Positions 36,081 to 43,608 of a stretch of 64,000 nucleotides of DNA are shown one piece after another (the stretch's first letter is position 1; every line of letters starts with the position of its first letter). This DNA comes from a virus. The stretch covers positions 1 to 64,000 of IMG/VR virus record IMGVR_UViG_3300034063_000636; one strand, written 5' to 3'. The position numbers and the translations under genes are program-made. The notes under the pieces are model-generated. The model was not told the origin of the DNA. It searched no databases and saw only the letters and a program-made list of their open reading frames with translations.

Positions 36081-37429
36081 CTTCCATAACCAATGTATTG
36101 TGGGTGATTAGAGTCTGCACCAGCAAGACGATTGAAAGTATTTTCGTTACTGAATACTCTTTCAGTTTTTGCGTCTGCTGCCTTTGCAGTGATTGTTCTA
36201 TTGTTATTGATTACAATTGGTGCTGACGATTTCTTTTCTTCTGTTGAACTCTTATAATCATCAAGCATTTCTGAGAAAGCATCTAAATCGTCTTTCTCTT
36301 TCTTAGCATTTAAAATTTGTTGTGTGTCAGATGTAATTGGGTTCATCGAAGATTCATCTAAATCTGCTGCAGATGATTCTTCGAGCGATGCATCATATTC
36401 ATTTTCTCGCATCTTGACTTGTTTTAAAATTTCTCCTGCATTATCTCCGCCATAAAAGTCAGCATACAATCGTTTAAATCTTTCCCATGGGTTATTACTT
36501 TCCTCTTCTTCATTTTTTTCTTTCATATCACTAACATCTTTATACACTTTTTTACAATATGATTCTTCTTCTCGTTTCCCACTTACTAAGATATCTTCTA
36601 TATCTTCTTCGTCAGTCAATCCCTCAACATCAATGCTTTCAATTTCTTCAGAAAGATCATCGATATTTTCGTCTTGGGTTTTTCCAATTACAGTAATATC
36701 CTCAATCTCATCATAGATGTCATCTAGAGTATCATCTTGCGTCTTACCAATGACTTTTATTTCTTCAATCTCATCATATATGTTATCTAACGTTTCATTG
36801 AATTTGTCATTAATGTATGATGGTGTAGGTTGCTCTGTGTCATCAGTCGGTGTTTGAACAAAATCTTGTTCTACTAATGAATCTATAATTGGTTGAACAA
36901 ATGGTTCAACTTGTGTTTGTTCTAGAACTGGTTCTTCCTGCGCACTATTTGGCTGAATGTTTTGCAGAAAGTCCCACGTACCATCATTGAAATTGAAATC
37001 TAAACCTTCCAATCCAGCTAATGTTCCAGTGTCTGTTGTTGACAATGCAGCTGCAGCATTTTGCATTGTTGGATCTTGTGCACCAGAATTAAAGGTTTTT
37101 CTCATTGCCTCTTGAATGTCCTCTAAATTAGAGAACGATTGAGGCATTTGACTCGGGTCAAATTGAATGTCTTGTTTTGAATATGTTGGTTCTTCAGCCT
37201 TCTCTGGCATCTCACCCAACCTTTCGTCGATTGCAGATGAAATCATATCGTTGATCATCTTTGTGTCTGTACCAACCGCATCTTTCATCATTTGAGATGC
37301 ATCAGGCTTAAACATGTCAACTAGATCAGCTGATGCAAACGTTCCGCCACCAAATCGTTTGGCAAATCCGTTTTTTAACTGATCACCTTTTTTTGCAAAA
37401 GGAGACATAAATTCTGATCGATCAATCAT
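36077..37429 (-). CDS. Candidate tape measure/tail protein with TonB-box-like repeats
   Basis: A 450-residue acidic, mostly helical protein without recognised family. It directly follows the gp26/gp51-like pair, the place where phage genomes put the tape measure protein, hence the tentative call. Residues 220-285 hold four copies of a short motif (EIEEIKVIGK, EIEDITVIGK, EIESIDVEGL, DIEDILVSGK) that also occurs in the gp54-like and gp48-like proteins nearby. The ATG overlaps the upstream stop by ATGA. It has few hydrophobic stretches, unusual for a tape measure, so another tail-interior or hub role is possible. Confidence 0.55.
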   Translation of the reverse strand: MIDRSEFMSPFAKKGDQLKNGFAKRFGGGTFASADLVDMFKPDASQMMKDAVGTDTKMINDMISSAIDERLGEMPEKAEEPTYSKQDIQFDPSQMPQSFSNLEDIQEAMRKTFNSGAQDPTMQNAAAALSTTDTGTLAGLEGLDFNFNDGTWDFLQNIQPNSAQEEPVLEQTQVEPFVQPIIDSLVEQDFVQTPTDDTEQPTPSYINDKFNETLDNIYDEIEEIKVIGKTQDDTLDDIYDEIEDITVIGKTQDENIDDLSEEIESIDVEGLTDEEDIEDILVSGKREEESYCKKVYKDVSDMKEKNEEEESNNPWERFKRLYADFYGGDNAGEILKQVKMRENEYDASLEESSAADLDESSMNPITSDTQQILNAKKEKDDLDAFSEMLDDYKSSTEEKKSSAPIVINNNRTITAKAADAKTERVFSNENTFNRLAGADSNHPQYIGYGR

Positions 37430-37587
37430 TTATTCTTTCTCTGTAATTGTCGTTCTCTTATCTTATCATTTTCTTCTTTCACATGTTGCGCCACTAATGC
37501 AACATATGTCGCTCTTTCCCACGGGAGCATATTTTCGAGTTCACTTAAACTATATCCATGATGCTGCATTAATGCAAAATTAGTCAT
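37426..37587 (-). CDS. Small gp51-position protein, possible frameshift extension of gp26
   Basis: A 53-residue protein (MTNFALMQHHGYSLSELENM, LPWERATYVALVAQHV) in the place of T4 gene 51, directly after gene 26. Its frame is open upstream through the gp26 stop, so it can be reached by a -1 slip at T TTT TTC (37632-37626, - strand), giving gp26 fused to a 13-residue linker plus this segment. Start from its own ATG is also possible. The ME/PWE-type helix resembles the C-terminal part of tail assembly chaperones. Confidence 0.65.
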   Translation of the reverse strand: MTNFALMQHHGYSLSELENMLPWERATYVALVAQHVKEENDKIRERQLQRKNK

Positions 37588-37619
37588 ATAATATGTTTTC
37601 AAACTCTCATTACGAAGGC

Positions 37620-38342
37620 TTATACGAAAAAATCGAGGAGACCCTCCAGTTTGATGGTATGGTTTCTATCACACTTACCACAAACTAATTCATTCTTATA
37701 TCTTAACATTGGCATCTCTAAGAAAAAGTTTTTAATTTTCTTGAATTGCTCAGTGGTTAAATTGTTTATGAATTCATCAAACTCGCCTTGTTGCATCTCA
37801 TTAATATTATACACCTGATTCTCATCGTAAAGATACTCAGTACATTGCTTGATAATTTCTGTTGGAGCATCTTTTGTGTTGAGTTTCTCAACTAATACTT
37901 TAGAGATTTCTATTGTCGGATATCTCAATTTAATTCCAACATTGCTTGTTAACGGAACCAAACTGTTTGAGGGTTTATGTTCATATGCAACTTTAAGTAA
38001 GTCAATATCAAGCTGCATCTTTCCTTTACACTTCTTATTCTTATCCACAATATTTTCACAAACGTATTCTAATGAAACAATTTCTCCAATTGATCTTGCT
38101 CGTAGATTCAAGAACAAATATTCAATCTCATATAATGGTAAAGACTCAACATCTATCTGATCAACAACACAATTGTTGACAATTTGTTTAATTGCATCAA
38201 GACTTGTCTCATAATCTCTGGACTCTAAAGCCATCAAAAGAATTTTTTCTTCTTTGACAACAAAAGGGCGAAAGGTTATGTCTTTGCCTAGAGATTCTAG
38301 TTTAAGTTTAAATGTTGGTAAATCAATTTTTGGTATAGCCAT
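37620..38342 (-). CDS. 26: Baseplate hub assembly protein gp26
   Basis: KLESLGKDITFRPFVVKEEK followed by ILLMALES and a C-terminal zinc knuckle (ELVCGKCDRNHTIKLEGLLD) fit the T4 gp26 family, which helps build the baseplate hub and may act as a tail-assembly chaperone. Length 240. The last codons, GAT TTT TTC GTA TAA, contain a slippery heptamer one codon before the stop (see the gp51-position gene). Confidence 0.82.
   Translation of the reverse strand: MAIPKIDLPTFKLKLESLGKDITFRPFVVKEEKILLMALESRDYETSLDAIKQIVNNCVVDQIDVESLPLYEIEYLFLNLRARSIGEIVSLEYVCENIVDKNKKCKGKMQLDIDLLKVAYEHKPSNSLVPLTSNVGIKLRYPTIEISKVLVEKLNTKDAPTEIIKQCTEYLYDENQVYNINEMQQGEFDEFINNLTTEQFKKIKNFFLEMPMLRYKNELVCGKCDRNHTIKLEGLLDFFV
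37626..37632 (-). promoter_or_regulatory. Candidate -1 ribosomal slippery site
   Basis: T TTT TTC in the zero frame of gp26, followed by GTA TAA. The -1 frame continues without a stop into the downstream small gene. Confidence 0.5.
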
Positions 38343-38356
38343 AAATCACTCCATAG

Positions 38357-39145
38357 TTATCGTGGGTCGACGTTTCTTCTTCCTCGACCCACCACATCAA
38401 TGCTCGTCAAGACTTCTCTGTCACTTGTTGTTCCTCTGACATCAATATCTGTCAAAACCTCATTTCCATCACCAGTTCTTCCAACAACATCGATACCAGT
38501 AAGAACTTCTCTGTCTGCTGCTCTTCCAACGACCTCAATATCTTCAAGGACTTCTGGTGCCTCGTTATCATTTCGTTCATATCGGTCTGCATTGAAACTT
38601 CTCCAGTAACGATATGAGAAGTTGACATCTATTCTTACTGCTTCTTGCTCAGCCCATGATCCCTTTACTTCACTCACAGCAATCGGAAATACTTCATATA
38701 ATCTCACTCCATATGAAATCCTATTTCCATCTTCGGAGATTTGATACACATCAATTTCTCCGATGTAATCATCTCTATATCTAAAGTCGAATTTATTTTC
38801 TTTTGGATTGATATAATTCAACCAAGCATCAAAGAAGGTTTTTTGACGCATATCATCATCAACTAAGAATGTGGTTGAGACATCTTTATACTCAGAACGA
38901 ACTGGGATGTTCATTTTTGGTCCACCCAAGTAAAGATCGTTTGTGAGTATCTCATATCCTGGAATCAAAACAGACTCAGCATAGTATGTGAGATAATTAT
39001 CTTTATTTTTATAATTCAGAATGTTGACTAGTTCTGTTGGTGGCTTGATTACAATGGCAATCTTATTGAGTCGTGAAAATCCGCTCTTTCGAACCTCTGA
39101 GAGAAAGTTGTTGATGTTTAGTGTTTTTCTTGGATTGAGCGCCAT
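38357..39145 (-). CDS. 54: Baseplate tail-tube protein, gp54-like, with C-terminal repeats
   Basis: Residues 1-195 (MALNPRKTLNINNFLSEVRK; ESVLIPGYEILTNDLYLGGP) have the tail-tube-like fold of T4 gp54/gp19 proteins that start the inner tube on the baseplate. From residue 199 the chain is four copies of a 10-residue motif joined by 5-6 residue linkers: VLEDIEVVGR, VLTGIDVVGR, VLTDIDVRGT, VLTSIDVVGR, then a basic end. This extension is absent from T4 gp54. TAATG overlap with the upstream gene. Confidence 0.7.
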   Translation of the reverse strand: MALNPRKTLNINNFLSEVRKSGFSRLNKIAIVIKPPTELVNILNYKNKDNYLTYYAESVLIPGYEILTNDLYLGGPKMNIPVRSEYKDVSTTFLVDDDMRQKTFFDAWLNYINPKENKFDFRYRDDYIGEIDVYQISEDGNRISYGVRLYEVFPIAVSEVKGSWAEQEAVRIDVNFSYRYWRSFNADRYERNDNEAPEVLEDIEVVGRAADREVLTGIDVVGRTGDGNEVLTDIDVRGTTSDREVLTSIDVVGRGRRNVDPR

Positions 39146-39696
39146 TAACCAAAACTCCTCATTCGTTCAACTGGAAGAAATACTGCAGTCTCCCAGAAGT
39201 TTGGTTCTACATATATCAGTGGTGAAACTAGTTGATCATAAAGATATCTTCTATAGCAACTTCGAACAGCACCAGAGAATTGGCTCATGTTGGATAGGAG
39301 ATCATAGGACAATAAAAATCTTGTAGAATCGTCATATTTATCGTTGTTTAAGAACATCGACAATCCATCCAGAATACTCATTCTTTCTCCTGGACCTAGA
39401 AAGTGTAGATTGATGCCAGCGAACCCATCACCATCTACAACCATTGGAAGAACTAGAGGAAATTCATCCCATTGCGAGAGTCTTTCTTTTGTGAGTGGAT
39501 CATATCGAAAGAAGAACATTCTTCCAACTGCAGCGAATGCAGTAACTCGCTTTGCATCGTTCAGAATATTAGATCTATTGGATGGAATTGAGGCTTTGGC
39601 TACCATGCCTTGTATGAACTTTTTGGCTTCTTCAGTTCTTGGCTTGATCCCTTTCTTTGCCATTCCCTTTTCAATTTTTTCGAGTAGTGCTCCCAT
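39145..39696 (-). CDS. Conserved T4-like virion protein, 183 aa
   Basis: VGRMFFFRYDPLTKERLSQW followed by DEFPLVLPMVVDGDGFAGIN and LHFLGPGERM is a conserved pattern in T4-like marine phages, encoded beside gp4. A DNA end-protector or head-completion role (T4 gp2-like) is conceivable from position; I cannot confirm it. Overlaps both neighbours. Confidence 0.6.
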   Translation of the reverse strand: MGALLEKIEKGMAKKGIKPRTEEAKKFIQGMVAKASIPSNRSNILNDAKRVTAFAAVGRMFFFRYDPLTKERLSQWDEFPLVLPMVVDGDGFAGINLHFLGPGERMSILDGLSMFLNNDKYDDSTRFLLSYDLLSNMSQFSGAVRSCYRRYLYDQLVSPLIYVEPNFWETAVFLPVERMRSFG

Positions 39697-40130
39697 CAGA
39701 TTCCTAATTCATCCTCTGTGATTAGACTAAATCTCCATTTTCTATCCATACAGTATTCATTTGCTGCCTTCCACTTTGCTTCGTTCACACCCCAAGTTGC
39801 AACTTCTTGGATGTATTGCTTTGTGATACGACTCTTTGGTTTAGGAGGAGATGCTTGACTCTTTGGCTTAACTTCTAGAATCATACTTTCTTCTAGACCA
39901 TTTCTATTCTTAACTTTCACGAAAAAGTCTGGAAAGTACCGATGCCATCTTCCATCTACTGGGGATAAATAAGGAATAACGATCTCTTCGTTCGACCATC
40001 CGATTACACTTGGATTTTCATCCAGATGCACCATGACTCGGCGTTCCCATAACGATCGATACCAAATGTTCGTATGGTCACCTAAATATTTACTGATGTT
40101 TTTCGGACTGTATTTGCCGCTGTATGCCAT
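39696..40130 (-). CDS. 4: Head completion protein gp4
   Basis: MAYSGKYSPKNISKYLGDHT and IWYRSLWERRVMVHLDENPS are typical of T4 gp4 (gp50/65), a head-completion protein with a nuclease-like fold: PDFFVKVKN...ILEVKPKSQ offers the D and ExK residues. 144 residues (T4: about 150). ATG 40130 is preferred; TTG 40133 is in frame. Confidence 0.82.
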   Translation of the reverse strand: MAYSGKYSPKNISKYLGDHTNIWYRSLWERRVMVHLDENPSVIGWSNEEIVIPYLSPVDGRWHRYFPDFFVKVKNRNGLEESMILEVKPKSQASPPKPKSRITKQYIQEVATWGVNEAKWKAANEYCMDRKWRFSLITEDELGI

Positions 40131-40134
40131 CAAT

Positions 40135-40142
40135 TATTTATA
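40135..40142 (-). promoter_or_regulatory. T4 late promoter box TATAAATA
   Basis: An exact TATAAATA on the - strand, four bases upstream of the gp4 ATG, in the divergent gap between the two structural operons. Confidence 0.6.
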
Positions 40143-40152
40143 GGAAATCTCA

Positions 40153-41352
40153 ATGACCGAAGTATTAGAGAACATCGACGTCATAGGTCGACGACCTGGA
40201 GTCGATCGAAGAGGCGATGAAGTCTTGACAGATATTAATGTCATTGGAAGAACTCCTGGTTCTGCTCCGCGAGATGCAGAACTTTTAGAAGGCATCGATG
40301 TAATTGGAAGATCTAGATCAAAATCTGAACCAAAGCATTTAAGATATCCACTTAATATGACTGATCCGAGTGGTGGTTTTAAGAATGCAGTTCGTTTCGT
40401 TGCATATGCACAGCGCAGATCGTTCCTAGATGACCCAAATGAAACACCATCTTTTAAAAATCCGCCAGATCAATTTGATCCTGGAAGACCAAGAAAGTTT
40501 CCTGTAACTCAAGGTGCGTTTAATACTTCTTTTTTGTTTAGAAGTTCACTAGTTCAATCTTCTAAATTTAATATCGGTACAGTTACAGAAGATTTGATTG
40601 GAATTGGAGCAAATGGAATCGAATTTTTTACTGGTGGTCGCGACATTTCCTATGGACAAAGAACAGTTGAATTAGACAGTTCAATCACTTTGTATATGCC
40701 TGATACAGTAATCAATCAAGACAAACATGATTATCAATCAATTTCTATTAATCAGGCTTCAGGTAGAGCAGGACTATATTCCGCAGGATTTCCTGCTGCT
40801 TTAGGTGGACTTGGATCTGCTTTAGGAAGAACAGAAGTATTTGCAGAGCTGGCTGGAAGAGCAGGAATATTTGGGACACGATCAACTGAAGCGATTCTAT
40901 CAGGACTCGGTTATGCATTAAATCCGATGCTTGAAATGACATACGGTGGAACGCAACCAAGATCCTTCTTGTTCCAATTTAGATTTGCTCCAAGAAATTT
41001 AAAAGAAGCAGAAGAAGTTAAGAAAATCATTAAGACCTTCAGATTCCATTCACACTCTGAGAATGCTGGTGGACAGGGCACAGCTGCAGAAGGTAGCGGA
41101 ACTCGATATTTGGTTCCACCAAATCATTTCGAAATTCAGTTCCTTCGTAGAGATAGCACAGGAAAATTTGTAGAAAATTTAGCGATGCCTAGAGTTACGA
41201 CATGCATGATAGCCTCGATCAACACAAACTATGCAGCGCAGTTAGATACCTTTGCAACACACCAAGACGGCACTCCAGTTTCTATAAGCCTTGATCTTGA
41301 ATTTATAGAAAGCGTCGTTCTCACTAAAAACGATATTAAGAACGGTTACTAA
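40153..41352 (+). CDS. 48: Baseplate tail-tube cap gp48 with N-terminal repeats
   Basis: From residue 60 on this is a T4 gp48-like protein: TVELDSSITLYMPDTVINQD, the Gly/Ala-rich middle, PRSFLFQFRFAPRNLKEAEE, IIKTFRFHSHSE and a C-terminal SISLDLEFIESVVLTKNDI. gp48 sits with gp54 at the top of the baseplate and starts the tube. Residues 4-53 are an extra N-terminal extension with three motif copies: VLENIDVIGR, VLTDINVIGR, LLEGIDVIGR, spaced 20 residues apart. TAATG overlap with gp53. Confidence 0.82.
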   Translation: MTEVLENIDVIGRRPGVDRRGDEVLTDINVIGRTPGSAPRDAELLEGIDVIGRSRSKSEPKHLRYPLNMTDPSGGFKNAVRFVAYAQRRSFLDDPNETPSFKNPPDQFDPGRPRKFPVTQGAFNTSFLFRSSLVQSSKFNIGTVTEDLIGIGANGIEFFTGGRDISYGQRTVELDSSITLYMPDTVINQDKHDYQSISINQASGRAGLYSAGFPAALGGLGSALGRTEVFAELAGRAGIFGTRSTEAILSGLGYALNPMLEMTYGGTQPRSFLFQFRFAPRNLKEAEEVKKIIKTFRFHSHSENAGGQGTAAEGSGTRYLVPPNHFEIQFLRRDSTGKFVENLAMPRVTTCMIASINTNYAAQLDTFATHQDGTPVSISLDLEFIESVVLTKNDIKNGY

Positions 41353-42278
41353 TGTCTTATTTCTCAAAATTTCCAAGAGTATTATACTCTATCAATAAAG
41401 AAGGAACAAATGCAAAAATTGTTCCAGATATGCTCGCTAGAGTTAAATTTATCGACTCTATTCTGTCAAATCAAAGTTTATTTTTTAAATATGAAGTAAA
41501 GGGTGAAGAAACAGCAGAGCAAATTGCGAACAGAGTTTATGGAAATCCTGAGAAACATTGGATTCTTTTTCTTGTCAATCAAATCATTGATCCTCAATTT
41601 GATTGGCCACTAGGTCCATATGACTTTGAAAAATATATCAAACAAAAGTATGGATCAATTAATGTAAGTTTGAGCACTGCGGAGTCGTATGCAACTCCAG
41701 GAACCTATTATACTGCAGGTGAGATTGTCTATCAGGGGGCATCTACTTACGATAAATCAACAGCAGATGCAACAATTGTCGCCTATGATTCAACAAATAA
41801 AGTTTTAAAATTAAAATTTCCTTCTCAGATGTTTGCAAATGGTAGCACCATTAAAGGTGTAACTGCTAACTCGGCAGCGCAAACACATACTGTTATTGCA
41901 ATCACAAACAACTTAGATGGATACCAGTGGGCTGTTAACACTGTAAGTCATTATGAAGTAACAGAGACAAAAACAAACTCAGATGATCCAACATTTTCTG
42001 AAGTCAAAAAGTATAGAATCACAGCAAATGGATTTAATTACTCAACAAATACTGTAATTGCTCTCAACACAAATACTTCTTATTCGAATACATTTAATGT
42101 TGTAAGTTCAGTGACTGGCGGAAATGCTCAAATGACAATTGCAACAACAGTTTCTCCTGTATCATATTATGATTATGAGGTTGAATTAAACGAAGAGCGA
42201 AGAAAAATTATAGTGCCACAGTCTTCAATAATCGGTGCTATTGAGAATCAATTTAGTTCATTAATGCTGGCAAAATAA
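41352..42278 (+). CDS. 53: Baseplate wedge gp53
   Basis: MSYFSKFPRVLYSINKEGTN and the LysM-like YEVKGEETAEQIANRVYGNP, then EKHWILFLVNQIIDPQFDWP and LGPYDFEKYIKQKYGS, are characteristic of T4 gp53, the wedge subunit that clamps neighbouring wedges together. Length 308 is longer than T4 (196) owing to a beta-rich insertion from about residue 100. Confidence 0.85.
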   Translation: MSYFSKFPRVLYSINKEGTNAKIVPDMLARVKFIDSILSNQSLFFKYEVKGEETAEQIANRVYGNPEKHWILFLVNQIIDPQFDWPLGPYDFEKYIKQKYGSINVSLSTAESYATPGTYYTAGEIVYQGASTYDKSTADATIVAYDSTNKVLKLKFPSQMFANGSTIKGVTANSAAQTHTVIAITNNLDGYQWAVNTVSHYEVTETKTNSDDPTFSEVKKYRITANGFNYSTNTVIALNTNTSYSNTFNVVSSVTGGNAQMTIATTVSPVSYYDYEVELNEERRKIIVPQSSIIGAIENQFSSLMLAK

Positions 42279-42279
42279 T

Positions 42280-43608
42280 ATGAAAGATGTTAATTCGAGC
42301 GGAAGATCAGCTGGTGATGGTCTGTACTCTGAGTATGATTTTTCTTTAACAGAATTAAAGTTAATCAATTGTCTTGGGGTTAACATTGACGTCGATTTCG
42401 TTTTTCAAGAAATAAATTTATACGAGGATCTGTTCAACAATGTCATCAGTGGTGATGCGACTCTTGTTGACTCAAATGATTTGCTAAACAGATTGAAGAT
42501 GCACGGAAACGAATTTATTTCTGTCGCATTTAGCACACCTGGAATGCAAAGGTATCAAAAAGTTTTTAGAATCTACAAGATAAGTGATTATACTTTGCGT
42601 GGAACATCAAATGCAACTTTTAAATTGCATTTCTGCTCTGAAGAATTCATGTTGAATCAACAATACTACATCTCCAAATCATTTAAGGAGAGTAGACTTT
42701 CAGATATTATTAAAATTATTTCTAGAAATTTTTTAAAGATTTCTCCAGAAAAACTAACCGATGATAACATCGAGCAATCAAGCCTACTAATTAATCCAGA
42801 AAAAAGTCCTCTAATTGTTCCAAACTTAAGACCATTTGAGGCTATCAATTGGATTGCATCCTTTGCAATAAATCCAAAAGATTTATCTCCTGGATACATG
42901 TTTTACGAGAACATCAATGGCTTTAATTTTGTTTCCTTGAGCAGTTTATATTCCAGACCAGCAAAGAAAACAATTTATTACTCACCAAAAAATCAAAACT
43001 TCTTAGAATCCATCGGATCAAGACATGATAAATTAGATGAGATGGAATTTAAACAAGTATTTGATGTTTTGGATAGCATGAATAATGGAGCATACGCATC
43101 TGAACTATTGAAACTTGATATTATGAATCGAACGACTGAATACGAACAGTTTGGTGTGAATCAGTCATCTCTTAAACTGTTGAATGAATATTTGCCGTAT
43201 AGTTACGCAAAAAATAGAATGGGCAATTCTTTAAATCAGGCTTCTGGTTATGTTCGCATGTTTCCTAAATTTCAAGACATGCTCACAAGTAAATGGTTAC
43301 TTTCGCGTGCTGCTCGAATAGCTCTCTTAAATAACACAAGATTGCATGTTGATCTGCCAGGGGATAGTTCGTTGTCAGTCGGCGATATTGTGAATGTCAG
43401 TTTGCCTAAAAATGATGCACAAACAGATCCAAATAATATCAAAGAAGACAATATGATGTCAGGAAGATATCTAATCACTGGAATACGTCATCAACTTATT
43501 GAAAATTATTACTATTGTCATGCAGAGCTTTGCAAAGACTCAGTGAATGTCAATATAGGATTTAACCCACAATTTAATTCTGCGTGGAATTTGGTAATTA
43601 ACTCATGA
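42280..43608 (+). CDS. 27: Baseplate hub protein, gp27-like
   Basis: A 442-residue protein with the gp27/gpD-like hub pattern: an N-terminal beta domain (VFQEINLYEDLFNNVISGDA), a middle LRPFEAINWIASFAIN and a C-terminal LHVDLPGDSSLSVGDIVNVS strand followed by MMSGRYLITGIRH. It forms the trimeric hub that holds the gp5 needle. It is directly followed, by ATGA, by the gp5-like gene. Confidence 0.78.
   Translation: MKDVNSSGRSAGDGLYSEYDFSLTELKLINCLGVNIDVDFVFQEINLYEDLFNNVISGDATLVDSNDLLNRLKMHGNEFISVAFSTPGMQRYQKVFRIYKISDYTLRGTSNATFKLHFCSEEFMLNQQYYISKSFKESRLSDIIKIISRNFLKISPEKLTDDNIEQSSLLINPEKSPLIVPNLRPFEAINWIASFAINPKDLSPGYMFYENINGFNFVSLSSLYSRPAKKTIYYSPKNQNFLESIGSRHDKLDEMEFKQVFDVLDSMNNGAYASELLKLDIMNRTTEYEQFGVNQSSLKLLNEYLPYSYAKNRMGNSLNQASGYVRMFPKFQDMLTSKWLLSRAARIALLNNTRLHVDLPGDSSLSVGDIVNVSLPKNDAQTDPNNIKEDNMMSGRYLITGIRHQLIENYYYCHAELCKDSVNVNIGFNPQFNSAWNLVINS

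Noticed and set aside
37849-38160. 103-codon + strand frame opposite gp26
   Set aside because: Antisense shadow; gp26 has recognisable family motifs and the correct operon order.
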